Shown here: one piece after another, positions 17,042 through 26,555 of the stretch
How positions within the stretch are numbered: the stretch's first letter is position 1
Layout: every line of letters starts with the position of its first letter
Assembly (NCBI GenBank): GCA_017515595.1
Contig: JAFWFL010000105.1
Span: forward strand, 1 to 52,492
Source of the DNA: Coriobacteriales bacterium
GTDB lineage: Bacteria > Actinomycetota > Coriobacteriia > Coriobacteriales > UMGS124
Length of the DNA stretch: 52,492 bases
Direction of reading: 5' to 3'
Position numbers and translations under genes: made by a program
Notes under the pieces: generated by a model
The model's database searches: none
What the model was told of the DNA's origin: nothing
What the model saw: only the letters and a program-made list of their open reading frames with translations

Positions 17042-19546
17042 ATGCAAAGCACAGTAACAAATTGTTCACGCAGAAGCTTCCTGACCAGAGCTGCCTGTGC
17101 CCTTGGTTCGCTTGCCTTGGCGTCCGGAACCACGCTTGCTTTAGCAGATGCCGCATCTTCTGAAGGCACTGCATCAGGCACCGCGACCGCTCTTGGTTTT
17201 GGTGGTGATGTAACTGTTACCATTGAGATTAACAGCGCAACCGGTGCAGTGGTCGCAGTTACCATTGAAGGTCCTGCCGAGACACCCGAGAAGGGCGGAC
17301 GTGCTATTGAGCAAATGCAGCAGGCAATGGTTGATACCGCAAGTATTGATGTTGATGGCTTTGGCGGCGCAACCATAACCTCCAATGCAATCGCAACCGC
17401 TGCAAGCAAGGCGTATGCTATTGCAAACGGCACTGCAATTGAAGAGTCTCCCGCTATTATGAAGCCGGGCAAGTACACCGGTGCAGCTAAGGGTTATTGG
17501 CAAATGTGGGACCTCCCCGTTACCATTACCGTTAATGAAAACGCTATTCTTAAAATCGAAGTTCCCGAGGACCGTATGGAACACGGCGAGACAGAGGTTA
17601 TTCTCAATAGCGTAATTACTGATTTGTTCCCGCGTATTATCGAGAACCAGTCTATTGCTGTTGATGCCACAACAGGTGCAACCGCATCTTCAGGCGCCGT
17701 AAAGTCTGCCATCCGCCAGGCTCTTATTGAGGCGCTGGAAGCCGCCGGTTCTGATGCGGGAGCTGTGAGCAAGTTTGAAGCCACCCCAGCCGCTGAAGCG
17801 CCTGCAGAACCTATTGTAAAAGATGTTGATGTCTTGGTAGTTGGCCTTGGTACCGGTGGTATTCTTGCCATGAAGAGCGCATGTGAGACTATCCAGACCA
17901 TTGTTCCGCGCGAGAATTCCCATGGCCGCGTAAGCATTCTAGGTATTGACCGTGCCGGCAAGATTGGCGGTAAGTCGAATCTTGCGCACGAGGCCGTAGC
18001 TTCTAACGCACAACACTATGCAGATTTTGCCAATGGCGGTGAGCCGTTCTGCGATAATGAAGCATTCCGTGAGGGATTCTTGCTCTTTGATACAACTGAT
18101 GGCGAAATGCTTGCTAAGCGCGACGTTGTTGACGTATTTATTGACGAGAGCGGTAAGACCATCGACTGGATGTATGATCTGGGCTGGAACTTTGGTACCA
18201 TGAAGCGCCCCAACCCGTCATTGGGCGGAATTGTAACCTATAACGGCGTTTACACCAACAACGCAGATATGGGTACAAACGAGGACCGTCGTGTCATCAA
18301 CATGACCTACTATCAGTCTGTTATCGCGGCCGTTGTTTCACAAGGCGGAGAAGTCATGCTCAATACTGAAGGCTATGACTATATCACTGAAGATGGCCGT
18401 GTTGTTGGCGTCAAGGCCCGCAATGTCCATACCGGCCAGGAGTATATTATCAACGCCAAGGCTGTTATTACCAATACCGGCGGTTTCTGCAACAACCCCG
18501 CAATGCGCGAGAAGTATCTTGCCGAGAAGTTCCGTGGCGAGCGCAAGGTTTTGGGTACCGGCCAAGATACCGGTCTTATGATTGAGGCAGCAATCAATAT
18601 GGGCGCCGGTACGTACAACATTGAGATGTCACCCATTGCTATGCACTGCGGTGTTGACCACACTATTACCAAATGGCCTTACAACTTTGATGAGAATAAT
18701 CTTGAGAACCGCACCGGTCGCCATAAGGCCTGGTCGCTCAACAATATTCCAAACGGTGTCAGCAACTTAAGCGATTCTATTTTGATTACCAATGCAGGTG
18801 AGCGCGTTCTTAACGAGGCCAACTATGCGGGCTTCTCGAATGACCTCACCGTTGACTCATTCCTCTTCTATAAGGCAGGCGCAAACCACTGGCGCGTTGT
18901 TTCTGATGATGTCCTTGCGCCAATTGTAACAGAAGGCTTTAACACGGTAGCCCGATGGGACGGCTATGCCGCACGTGGCGAAATCCCTGCCGGAATGCCA
19001 GTTCCTGAAGTTTATGAAGGCCTTGAGATTGCTATCGAAGAGGGTATGGCTTATAAGGCAGATACGCTTGAAGAGCTCGCAGGTTATATGGATATGGATC
19101 CTTTGGCGCTTATTGCAACTGTCGAGCATTATAACGAGCTTTGTGCCGCAGGAGAGGATACTGATTTTGGCAAAGACCCGAAGTACCTTGTTCCTTTGGT
19201 AACACCTCCGTTCTATGCAATTAAGAATTATTGTTACTCATTTGGTACACAGGGCGGCCTTGATATCGATACCCAAATGCGCGTACTTGCTCAGGATGGC
19301 GCAACTCCTATTGACGGTCTGTACGCAACAGGTCTTGACTGCATGGGTGTTATCTGCAACCCCAACCGTGGTTATCCCGGATTTGGCGGTGTAGCACAAG
19401 GCTGGCTCTGGACAAGCGGCCGTCTGGCTGGTATCAATGCAGCAAACTATGTCAGCGAAACCTATGGCTTTAAAGAGGTTACCGCCGCTAAGTATAACTT
19501 CAAATCAAGCTCTGAAGGCGGCACCGGTTTAGGTAACAGAGTATAA
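17042..19546 (+). CDS. Tat-exported flavoprotein with two FMN-binding domains and a FAD domain
   Basis: An 834-residue protein. SRRSFLTRAACALG is the twin-arginine signal. Residues ~50-130 form a first FMN_bind domain, with the flavinylation-type motif GFGGATITSNA near 107-117. Residues ~142-235 form a second, with VDATTGATASSGAV near 207-220. FMN is normally attached by ApbE to the Thr of such D-x-x-[ST]-G-A-T motifs. The FAD domain begins at VLVVGLGTGGILAMKSA (~264) and ends GLDCMGVICNPNRGYPGFGG. The double FMN module would relay electrons from a membrane donor to the FAD site. Substrate unknown. RBS AAAGGAGA. It leads a tandem run with the genes at 19723 and 21385. Confidence 0.92.
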   Translation: MQSTVTNCSRRSFLTRAACALGSLALASGTTLALADAASSEGTASGTATALGFGGDVTVTIEINSATGAVVAVTIEGPAETPEKGGRAIEQMQQAMVDTASIDVDGFGGATITSNAIATAASKAYAIANGTAIEESPAIMKPGKYTGAAKGYWQMWDLPVTITVNENAILKIEVPEDRMEHGETEVILNSVITDLFPRIIENQSIAVDATTGATASSGAVKSAIRQALIEALEAAGSDAGAVSKFEATPAAEAPAEPIVKDVDVLVVGLGTGGILAMKSACETIQTIVPRENSHGRVSILGIDRAGKIGGKSNLAHEAVASNAQHYADFANGGEPFCDNEAFREGFLLFDTTDGEMLAKRDVVDVFIDESGKTIDWMYDLGWNFGTMKRPNPSLGGIVTYNGVYTNNADMGTNEDRRVINMTYYQSVIAAVVSQGGEVMLNTEGYDYITEDGRVVGVKARNVHTGQEYIINAKAVITNTGGFCNNPAMREKYLAEKFRGERKVLGTGQDTGLMIEAAINMGAGTYNIEMSPIAMHCGVDHTITKWPYNFDENNLENRTGRHKAWSLNNIPNGVSNLSDSILITNAGERVLNEANYAGFSNDLTVDSFLFYKAGANHWRVVSDDVLAPIVTEGFNTVARWDGYAARGEIPAGMPVPEVYEGLEIAIEEGMAYKADTLEELAGYMDMDPLALIATVEHYNELCAAGEDTDFGKDPKYLVPLVTPPFYAIKNYCYSFGTQGGLDIDTQMRVLAQDGATPIDGLYATGLDCMGVICNPNRGYPGFGGVAQGWLWTSGRLAGINAANYVSETYGFKEVTAAKYNFKSSSEGGTGLGNRV

Positions 19547-19575
19547 GCTGTACATCCTCATTTGAGGTTGTCTTT

Positions 19576-19617
19576 TGCCGAGAAGGTCTCGCGCTGTCTT
19601 CCAAGACCTTCTCGGCA
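19576..19617 (+). terminator. Hairpin after flavoprotein gene (inverted TTCTCGGC pair)
   Basis: TGCCGAGAAGGTCT at 19576-19589 pairs perfectly with AGACCTTCTCGGCA at 19604-19617. No clear T-run follows. It separates the 17042 gene from the next flavoprotein gene. Confidence 0.6.
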
Positions 19618-19722
19618 TCATGAAGTCAGAAGTTGCTCATCAGAGCAAAAGCATTTTAATCATAAAGAGACAGCAATTCTTTCAAGTTAGGTATTCTATT
19701 CTGATACGTATGGAGGTTACTC

Positions 19723-21300
19723 ATGGAAATCACACGCAAACAGCTTCTTCACGGTGTAGCAGCTGCATCAGCATGCGCAATGGCGGCAGGTACGGTTTCT
19801 GCTTTTGCAGACGACGCAACCCAAATTGCCTGGGATGCTGAGTATGATGTAGTTGTAGCCGGTTATGGTGCATCCGGCGCAGTAGCTGTAATTGAAGCTG
19901 CCGACAACGGCGCGAGCGTCCTTTTGGTTGACAAGGCTCCCGAGGGACGCGAAGGCGGTTGCAGCAAGGCTAACCAATCGCTCATTACCTGCACTGATAA
20001 CCCTGATGATTTCTACACTTATATGGACGCGCTTCGCGGCGGCTTTAGCTATCCCACTGATTCGATGCTGCGCATGTATTGCGAAGAGGCCGCAAAGAAC
20101 TGGGATTATCTTGATTATCTTGGGGCTCCCGAGGCTGATCTGAATTTCCACGCCCGCGGAGCTGACCTCGAAGATCTTCCTTGTGCAGACAGCGTTTATG
20201 TAACCACGCTTTCTCCGTCATATTACCTCTTTTTGCAGGAATGTGTTGAAGAAAGATCAAACATTGAGGTCTGGAGCGAATCTCCTATCATTGACTGCAT
20301 CCAGGACCCAATTAGCAAGGTTATCCTTGGCGCTGTCATTGAGCATGAAGGTAAGCGCCTGAACATTAAGGCCAAGGGTGGCGTTATTCTGGGAACCGGC
20401 GGCTTTGAGGCAAACCTGCAGATGGTTGAGTCATTCTTTGGCGAGACCAGGGTTGGTTACACGGTTTCAGGCTACAACACCGGCGACGGTGTCCTTATCT
20501 CTATGAAGTATGGTGCCAACCTTGTTAATATGACCCATGGCAATGCATTTGGCTGGTGCATTTTTAACGAGGAGACCGGCGCTGCTACTTCACTTGGCAG
20601 GTCTGTCCGTAATGGCGGTATCTTTGTCGCCGGCGATGGTGTGCGTTTTTACAACGTGTCAGCCCGTGCACGCCGCGGAAACCAGAATTTCTTTGGAAAC
20701 CATCGTCCCGCGATTTTGCCCAAGGTAACCTATCTCGTGTTTGATGATGCCACCCGTGCTATGGGTCCGGTAGTTGCCGGCTACAGCGAAGACGGCGCTG
20801 CAGAGATCGAAGCCGGTCTTATCATCAAAGGCGAAACAATAGAAGAACTTGCCGAGAAACTCGGCATGGTTCCAGAGACATTAGCTGAGACTGTTGCTGC
20901 ATTTAACCAGGGCATTATTGACGGCAATGATCCTATGGGCCGCAGCACTTCAAAGTGCAATCCCATTGAAGTTCCGCCGTTTTATGCAATCTCGCTTGAC
21001 CGCTCCATTACCAATACCGAGGGCGGCGCGCTGCGCAATGAGGCCTCATTGGCAGTCAACACATTTGGCGAGGTAATTGAGAATCTCTACGTGGTAGGCT
21101 GCATGGGCTGCCCCACCGTTGGCAAGGACTGGAACTGCGGTGGCAACATGAGCGAAAGCATTGTTTTTGGACGCATTGCCGGCGCAAAAGCAGCAGCTGC
21201 CGCCCGCGGTGAAGACCCTGCCAATGTGAAGCCCATTGAGGTTCCCGCAAACACTTACACCATCCCCACCCGTGAAGAAGTAGCCGCAGCTAAGGCATAG
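19723..21300 (+). CDS. Exported FAD flavoprotein with an RK variant of the Tat motif
   Basis: A 525-residue protein. The N terminus MEITRKQLLHGVAAASACAM is a Tat-like signal in which the second arginine of the pair is lysine; cleavage is likely near VSAFADD. The FAD motif VVVAGYGASGAVAVIEAADN follows near residue 45. C-terminal FAD segment: NLYVVGCMGCPTVGKDWNCG and GNMSESIVFGRIAGAKAAAA. No FMN_bind or haem motif. It is a presumed reductase of an unknown organic acceptor. RBS GGAGG 6 nt before the ATG. With the gene at 21385, which has the same ITRKQLL signal, it forms a tandem pair and probably a transcription unit. Confidence 0.9.
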   Translation: MEITRKQLLHGVAAASACAMAAGTVSAFADDATQIAWDAEYDVVVAGYGASGAVAVIEAADNGASVLLVDKAPEGREGGCSKANQSLITCTDNPDDFYTYMDALRGGFSYPTDSMLRMYCEEAAKNWDYLDYLGAPEADLNFHARGADLEDLPCADSVYVTTLSPSYYLFLQECVEERSNIEVWSESPIIDCIQDPISKVILGAVIEHEGKRLNIKAKGGVILGTGGFEANLQMVESFFGETRVGYTVSGYNTGDGVLISMKYGANLVNMTHGNAFGWCIFNEETGAATSLGRSVRNGGIFVAGDGVRFYNVSARARRGNQNFFGNHRPAILPKVTYLVFDDATRAMGPVVAGYSEDGAAEIEAGLIIKGETIEELAEKLGMVPETLAETVAAFNQGIIDGNDPMGRSTSKCNPIEVPPFYAISLDRSITNTEGGALRNEASLAVNTFGEVIENLYVVGCMGCPTVGKDWNCGGNMSESIVFGRIAGAKAAAAARGEDPANVKPIEVPANTYTIPTREEVAAAKA

Positions 21301-21384
21301 AGTTAATTATTGTTCTTACAAGATCATCATGACCGGGCAGCTCGTTTGAAATACGCCACTGCCCGGTCTTATAAAGGAGGAACC

Positions 21385-22983
21385 ATGAGCATTACTCGTA
21401 AGCAGCTTTTACAGGGAGCAGCAGTCGCAACAACTGCAGCAGTAGCGGCAAACGCTGGAGCTGCACTGGCAGATGACCAAAAACAATCCTGGGAGCCGGA
21501 GTGGACTGATGAAGCTGACCTTATTGTTGTTGGCTTTGGTGGCAGTGGCGTAATGGCAACCATTGCCGGTATTGAGGCTGGTTGCTCGGTTATTGCTCTT
21601 GAGAAAACCGCCACGCGCGAAGGCGGAAACATGGCGCGCTCGGGTGGTCAGCTCCACGAGGTTGACTATGATATAGACGAATGGTACAGCATTTATAAGC
21701 ATGGCTGCTACGGTGCAGATTGCGACGAGAGAACCATTCGCGCCTACATGGCATTCACCAATGAAACTCCTGAATGGTTTGAGAAATATGACATTCCGGT
21801 TGATTGGACCGAGACTAAAGGTGACGGGCGCAAAACCCCGCCGTTATACTTGATGGGAAGCATCGCAAATCAAGAGGGGACCATGGGTAGGCACCTCTAT
21901 AAGGCGTTGAACGAAGCCGCAACGGAGCGTGACGCAGATGTCAGGTGCTCAACCAGGGCAAAGCGCCTTGTACAAAACCCCTTTACCAAAGAAATCTGCG
22001 GCGTTATTGCCGAGGGTCCCAATGGCGAAACTCTCAACTTCAAAGCACACAAAGCAGTTATCATGGCATGCGGCGGCTACGAGAATAACCAATGGATGCT
22101 CTACAACTACTTTAGCCCCGGTATCAAGTTCTATGCAACAAATGTCAATAACACCGGTGACGGTTTCCCCATGGTCACAGAGGTGGGCGCGGCGCTGTGG
22201 CACATGGGCCTGGTAGAAGCTACTACCGAGGTTTATAATGTGCCTTCTGACGAGCTTGGAGTGCGGTGTGCTGCAAGCCTACGCTCTTCTACTTTAGGAT
22301 CGAGTTCTAACTATAAATTTATTTTTGTAGGAAAGAATGCTAAGAGATACTGCAACGAGAAGAGTGCGGTAGGACACAAGCATGGCTGCTTCCCTGAGTT
22401 TATTTATGATGATGACAATTTTGATTTCGCGCTGCGTCCCATGTTTATGATCTTTGATCAAAGCATGTTTGATGATACCAACCCCTTAAGCAAGAGTGGT
22501 GGCGACGGTTGGCCGAGCAATGAATATGCTGTAGAAAAAGGCTGGATTTTTAAGGGCGAGACCATTGAAGAGCTTGCGGCAAACATCAAGTCCAACACTG
22601 CATGCACGCTCGAAGAGGATTGGATCAACGGTATTGATGCCGATACTCTCAGGGCTACGGTTGCAGATTACAACCAGTATTGCGAAGACGGAGAAGATCC
22701 CGAGTTTGGCCGCAAGCCTGAAGAAATGTTACCGCTTGATAATCCGCCGTTCTACGCAATTGAGCTTGGAAATGGCCTTATGAACACCAACGGTGGTCCT
22801 CAGCGCAATGAATACGCACAAACACTCAATGGTTATGGTGAAACAATCCCGCGCTTGTACAACACCGGAGAGTTTGGTTCATTCAATGGTTTGCTCTATA
22901 ACTTTGGTAACCTTATGGAAGCTGTAACTACCGGTCGTGTAGCAGCGCAGCACGCCGCAACTCTCGAAGCTTGGGATGCATAG
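21385..22983 (+). CDS. Exported FAD flavoprotein with an RK variant of the Tat motif
   Basis: A 532-residue protein. The start is the ATG at 21385, 6 nt after AAAGGAGG; the frame is open further upstream but without an RBS. The signal MSITRKQLLQGAAVATTAAV again carries RK instead of RR. The FAD motif is LIVVGFGGSGVMATIAGIEA. The C terminus RLYNTGEFGSFNGLLYNFGN and NLMEAVTTGRVAAQHAATLE closes the FAD domain. It lacks FMN and haem domains. The 84-bp gap from the gene at 19723 contains a short GCCCGGTC inverted repeat (near 21330 and 21360) that may be an internal terminator or processing site. Substrate unknown. Confidence 0.9.
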   Translation: MSITRKQLLQGAAVATTAAVAANAGAALADDQKQSWEPEWTDEADLIVVGFGGSGVMATIAGIEAGCSVIALEKTATREGGNMARSGGQLHEVDYDIDEWYSIYKHGCYGADCDERTIRAYMAFTNETPEWFEKYDIPVDWTETKGDGRKTPPLYLMGSIANQEGTMGRHLYKALNEAATERDADVRCSTRAKRLVQNPFTKEICGVIAEGPNGETLNFKAHKAVIMACGGYENNQWMLYNYFSPGIKFYATNVNNTGDGFPMVTEVGAALWHMGLVEATTEVYNVPSDELGVRCAASLRSSTLGSSSNYKFIFVGKNAKRYCNEKSAVGHKHGCFPEFIYDDDNFDFALRPMFMIFDQSMFDDTNPLSKSGGDGWPSNEYAVEKGWIFKGETIEELAANIKSNTACTLEEDWINGIDADTLRATVADYNQYCEDGEDPEFGRKPEEMLPLDNPPFYAIELGNGLMNTNGGPQRNEYAQTLNGYGETIPRLYNTGEFGSFNGLLYNFGNLMEAVTTGRVAAQHAATLEAWDA

Positions 22984-22997
22984 GAAATAACACATAG

Positions 22998-23074
22998 TCT
23001 ATTATCATAACTCAAGGGTTTCTCGGCAAGTTTAATTACCATGTCGAGAAACTCTTGAGTGAGTCAGAGTCATG
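22998..23074. repeat. 77-bp direct repeat, left copy (flanks RAYT copy 2)
   Basis: It matches 23886-23962 with one visible mismatch. It contains an inverted pair (ACTCAAGGGTTTCTCGGCA and its near complement), so each copy is itself a hairpin. The two copies lie on either side of the RAYT element. Confidence 0.88.
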
Positions 23075-23085
23075 GGGAGTCACGA

Positions 23086-23877
23086 GGGACGGTTCTTAAT
23101 GACTCATGCACGCTGAACAATATTGCGATTGACCCCGGTCAATCTGGAGATCTGACGAACGCTCAATCCCTGTTCCTTGAGCTTAACGAGGATTTGATCT
23201 CTCTGATTCTTTTCTAAACTCTGAATCGCTTGCGGATTTGTCTCCTTAGTTATGGTTTTGATTAACTCTAATGCTTTTGTATCGGCGTGTTCGTCTGTTG
23301 ATTCAAACTCAAGACAGATGTCACAGTTTTCTGTTTCCAGAAATGCTGTTAATTCTTCGTTTGTATCAAAGTATCCTGACAGTATTCCGTCTCTTTGAAT
23401 AAAAGTATAAGGATAATTCTTCGCAAGGCATATGCCGGCCTTTTGCGGGTTGCGGTAGATATATCGCGCAACTGTCAGCAGATATCGCTCGTCATCTATT
23501 GGTTCGCTTCTGAATCGATCTTGGAATACCGGTCCAACTCTACTGTATTTTTTGTTATAGTAAGCGGCATAACTAACCAGGAGCTTTTTGAGCAATGCGG
23601 CGTAAGAACCATCCTCGACATACAACAAGAGATGGACATGATTGCTCATCATACAATATGCTGCAATCTCAAATACAATTTCTTTTTGATAACGCTCGAT
23701 GGTGGTTTTGAATCGCTTGTAATCATCTTCGTCATAAAACAAGCTTTCGCGGTTTATCCCCCGGACAATCACATGTGCCCAACCAGTCTTCCCAATATCT
23801 CGCGCAATTCTTGGCATATGATCACCCCCCGAACAAGATATCATGAATTCAAAAATGAGTCAATAAGAACCGTCCCC
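23086..23877 (-). mobile_element. RAYT element copy 2 with REP ends
   Basis: The left end GGGACGGTTCTTAATGACTC (23086) and right end, its near complement (up to 23877), enclose one RAYT gene, as in copy 1. The element is framed by the 77-bp direct repeats at 22998-23074 and 23886-23962. Confidence 0.85.
23104..23817 (-). CDS. REP-associated tyrosine transposase, copy 2
   Basis: A 237-residue RAYT, paralogue of the protein at 10604-11317. MPRIARDIGKTGWAHVIVRG opens the fold; MSNHVHLLLYVED is the HUH metal-binding motif; LLVSYAAYYNKKYSRVGPVF carries the likely nucleophilic tyrosine; LSVRQISRLTGVNRNIVQ is the C-terminal helix-turn-helix. The start at 23817 aligns with copy 1 and follows GGGGGGTGATC; a longer frame upstream runs into the REP end. 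Both copies appear intact, so either could act on the REP sequences of this genome. Confidence 0.92.
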   Translation of the reverse strand: MPRIARDIGKTGWAHVIVRGINRESLFYDEDDYKRFKTTIERYQKEIVFEIAAYCMMSNHVHLLLYVEDGSYAALLKKLLVSYAAYYNKKYSRVGPVFQDRFRSEPIDDERYLLTVARYIYRNPQKAGICLAKNYPYTFIQRDGILSGYFDTNEELTAFLETENCDICLEFESTDEHADTKALELIKTITKETNPQAIQSLEKNQRDQILVKLKEQGLSVRQISRLTGVNRNIVQRA

Positions 23878-23885
23878 CTTGACTC

Positions 23886-23962
23886 TCTATTATCATGACT
23901 CAAGGGTTTCTCGGCAAGTTTAATTACCATGTCGAGAAACTCTTGAGTGAGTCAGAGTCATG
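23886..23962. repeat. 77-bp direct repeat, right copy (flanks RAYT copy 2)
   Basis: Right partner of 22998-23074. It is followed by another REP-type word, GAGGGACGGTTCTTGGTGAC, at about 23962-23982. Confidence 0.88.
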
Positions 23963-24082
23963 AGGGACGGTTCTTGGTGACTCAACGTAGCGTGCCTGTC
24001 GTCTTTTAGGGCGACAGGCACGCTGCATTTTAAGCTATATTACCTGCATTGGGCGGGGTTCTCGACCGCGCCTTTTAGTGTT

Positions 24083-26230
24083 TTACGACTGCAGGTACTT
24101 GACGGCGCTGATGCCGGCGAGACGGCCACTAGTAAGGGCCCAGCTCAGGGCAACACCGCCGTACTGGGCGTACGGAGCCATGTTGGAGTACAGGACGCCA
24201 CCGGAGTCGTTGCCGCAGGAGAACAGGCCGCCAACCTTGGTTCCGTCGGGGAGCAGGACGTTGACGTCTGTGTCGACGTCCATGGCTGCGGTTGTTGCGT
24301 AGGGTAACGGCCTCATGGTCACTGCGTAGTACGGCGGGTTCTGCAGGTTGTCAACCAGCTTGCTGGCAGCCTTGCCAAACTCATCGTCTACGCCGGCGGC
24401 GCAGTAGCCACGGTAGCGCTCGACCTGAGCAATGAAGTCGTCTACCGGGAAGCCGAGGATACCGGCAAGCTCTTCAAGCGAGTCAGCCTTGTGGACAAAG
24501 CCGAGGTTCTCGGCCTCTTCCAGGACCTCGTAGATCTGCGGGATTGGGCGGGCGTTTGGATAGCCACCAAAGCCGTAAACCCAGCTGGAGGACTTGAAGG
24601 TGCCAGGATCGCCCGGGAAGCCGTTCTTGGCCAGGTTGTCGACGACCTCGCTGCCCACGATGGTGTACCAGACGCCGCCGCCAGCCCAGAAGGCGAACAT
24701 GCCGGCTTCATTGTAGTGGCGCTTGCCGTCAAAGCCAACCTGGAGGTTGCCGGTGTCGTTGCCAATGAGCAGCGGCAGGTCATTCAGCGACCAGGTATTC
24801 TGGATCTGGAGGTGCGAGATAACACCTTCACGGTAGTATATTGGGTACTTCCTGACCAAGCCGTCAGTCTTCTTGACGTGGATGCACGGAGGCATGTCGA
24901 TGTTGTAAGTGGCGAGACCTTGGTCAACCATGGACTTGATCATCTGGCCTTTGCTCTGATACATACCCCAGACGGCCCACGGACCCTGGAGCGGGTACAC
25001 GGGGTTCTGGATGAATTCGGCCTGGCGATCAGTGCTGCCCAGGAAGCCGCCGGTGGCGGTGATGACAACCTTGGCGTTGACAGTGTAGACCTTGCCGGAG
25101 ATGTTGTTCACGGCCTTGACGCCCGTGACCTTGTTGGCGGCTGCGTCATACAGCAGTTCGGTGCAGGTGGTCTCCAGGAGGATTTTGCCGCCGAGGGCCT
25201 GGTAATCAGCGAGCATGTGGCCAAAGTACTGGCCAACAGCCTGCGAACGGGGGCCAAAGGTGTAGTCAGGATACTCGGCTTCGAGGTCCATTGGGGCGTT
25301 CCTGGTGTTGGCGCAATAGACAAACTGCTGGTAGCAAGCCCAAGCGACTGATGGCAGGCTCTGCATGGCCTTGGTGAACACAAAGCCGTGTTCAAACTGG
25401 AGCCAGTCGATAGTGTTGCCAGACTCGTCCATGAGGAGCTTGACCATCTCGGGCTTGCAGCCGGTGCCCTTGCCGTAGACGTTCATCCAGTCCTCATACA
25501 GACTGTCGTATTCGCAGTAGGGATTACCCTCGTTGTAGACCTCGGAGTACTTGGGGGCGTTGACGGTGAAGGGGCCACCACCCAAGGACGCAGCGCCGCC
25601 GCACTTGCCGGCGGTCTCAATAGCCAGGACGCTCACGGGAAGGCCGGCAGCCTGCATCTGCTCGGCGACGCTCATGGCAGCGGAGCTACCGGCACCGCCG
25701 ACACCGCAAACAACAACGTCAACGTCAATGACTTCCTCGCCGCCTTCAGGGATGGGCTCGACCTGGAAAGCCTTAATGGCAGCTGGGTCAGAACCACCGG
25801 CAATGAGGGCCTTCTTAAGGGCGTCCTCGGTGGCCATCTTGACACCGTTGCTGACGAACGTGGCGCCACAGATGGAGTCGACGGCGGTGGATTGCTGCTC
25901 AATCATGCGCGGGATCATGAGCCTCTCGACAGACTCCATGATGACAGGCTCTTCGCGGTTAAGTTCCTTCTCGATGATCTCGACGCTCAGAAGCTCGGTC
26001 TCGCTTACCTCAATCTTCACCTGGACGGGCTCAATCCAGTCAAAGCCCCAGGCCTGGCCGCAGTAGATTCCGGGTTTCATTGCGACGGTCTCGGAGGCAG
26101 CAGGCTCGGAGGCGGCGGGCTCGGCAACGGCAGCCACGGGGGCGGCTGAAGCGAGGCCGGCGACTCCCAGGGTCATGGCACCAAGAGCAGCGCCTTTGAT
26201 GAGGTCACGACGATTGATGTTGTTTGACAT
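24083..26230 (-). CDS. Tat-exported flavoprotein with FMN-binding and FAD domains, GC-rich and divergent
   Basis: A 715-residue protein. INRRDLIKGAALGAMTLG is the Tat signal, followed by an Ala/Glu/Ser-rich linker. Residues ~52-145 form one FMN_bind domain with the flavinylation-type motif VDSICGATFVSNGVK (117-131). The FAD domain starts VVVCGVGGAGSSAAMSVAEQ (~172) and ends GLFSCGNDSGGVLYSNMAPY and YGGVALSWALTSGRLAGISA. The codon use is clearly richer in G and C than in the flavoproteins before it, which suggests import from a higher-GC relative together with the radical SAM and precursor genes that follow on the other strand. Substrate unknown. RBS GAAAGGAAC. It is read divergently from the RiPP genes, sharing a 325-bp intergenic region. 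Confidence 0.9.
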   Translation of the reverse strand: MSNNINRRDLIKGAALGAMTLGVAGLASAAPVAAVAEPAASEPAASETVAMKPGIYCGQAWGFDWIEPVQVKIEVSETELLSVEIIEKELNREEPVIMESVERLMIPRMIEQQSTAVDSICGATFVSNGVKMATEDALKKALIAGGSDPAAIKAFQVEPIPEGGEEVIDVDVVVCGVGGAGSSAAMSVAEQMQAAGLPVSVLAIETAGKCGGAASLGGGPFTVNAPKYSEVYNEGNPYCEYDSLYEDWMNVYGKGTGCKPEMVKLLMDESGNTIDWLQFEHGFVFTKAMQSLPSVAWACYQQFVYCANTRNAPMDLEAEYPDYTFGPRSQAVGQYFGHMLADYQALGGKILLETTCTELLYDAAANKVTGVKAVNNISGKVYTVNAKVVITATGGFLGSTDRQAEFIQNPVYPLQGPWAVWGMYQSKGQMIKSMVDQGLATYNIDMPPCIHVKKTDGLVRKYPIYYREGVISHLQIQNTWSLNDLPLLIGNDTGNLQVGFDGKRHYNEAGMFAFWAGGGVWYTIVGSEVVDNLAKNGFPGDPGTFKSSSWVYGFGGYPNARPIPQIYEVLEEAENLGFVHKADSLEELAGILGFPVDDFIAQVERYRGYCAAGVDDEFGKAASKLVDNLQNPPYYAVTMRPLPYATTAAMDVDTDVNVLLPDGTKVGGLFSCGNDSGGVLYSNMAPYAQYGGVALSWALTSGRLAGISAVKYLQS

Positions 26231-26555
26231 GGCAGTTCCTTTCTGTCTGACGACATTATTTTGGGAAATCCCAAATCACTACCATTTTATAAAATGAGTC
26301 ACAGGGAACAGTTTTCTTGACCAATTCATCACCATTTCACCATATTTTAAATACAATAACGTTGAGTGAATGAGTCAAGAAGAACCATCTTTGTGACCTG
26401 TCGAGAAGAACGCGCTTCTGACCAGCGCGTACTTCTCGGTAATGAGTAATGAGTTAAGAAGAACTGTTTCCATAACGCTTGCTTAGTGTGAAAGGGAGAC
26501 GTAGTTTAACGGAACAAAGCGGAAGGGAGCGGAGTTCCTGTCCCATGACGAGTAC
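26231..26555. repeat. Intergenic region with three worn REP copies and one TTCTCGG hairpin
   Basis: ATGAGTCACAGGGAACAGTT near 26293, ATGAGTCAAGAAGAACCATC near 26367 and ATGAGTTAAGAAGAACTGTT near 26449 are degenerate versions of the RAYT end sequence. The hairpin at 26401-26438 (CGAGAAGAACGCGC with GCGCGTACTTCTCG) belongs to the family at 3866 and 33302. No promoter for either flanking gene can be called safely. Confidence 0.6.

Noticed and set aside
24491-26149. Long plus-strand frames opposite the GC-rich flavoprotein gene
   Set aside because: They are antisense by-products of GC-rich codon use; the minus-strand protein has clear domains.
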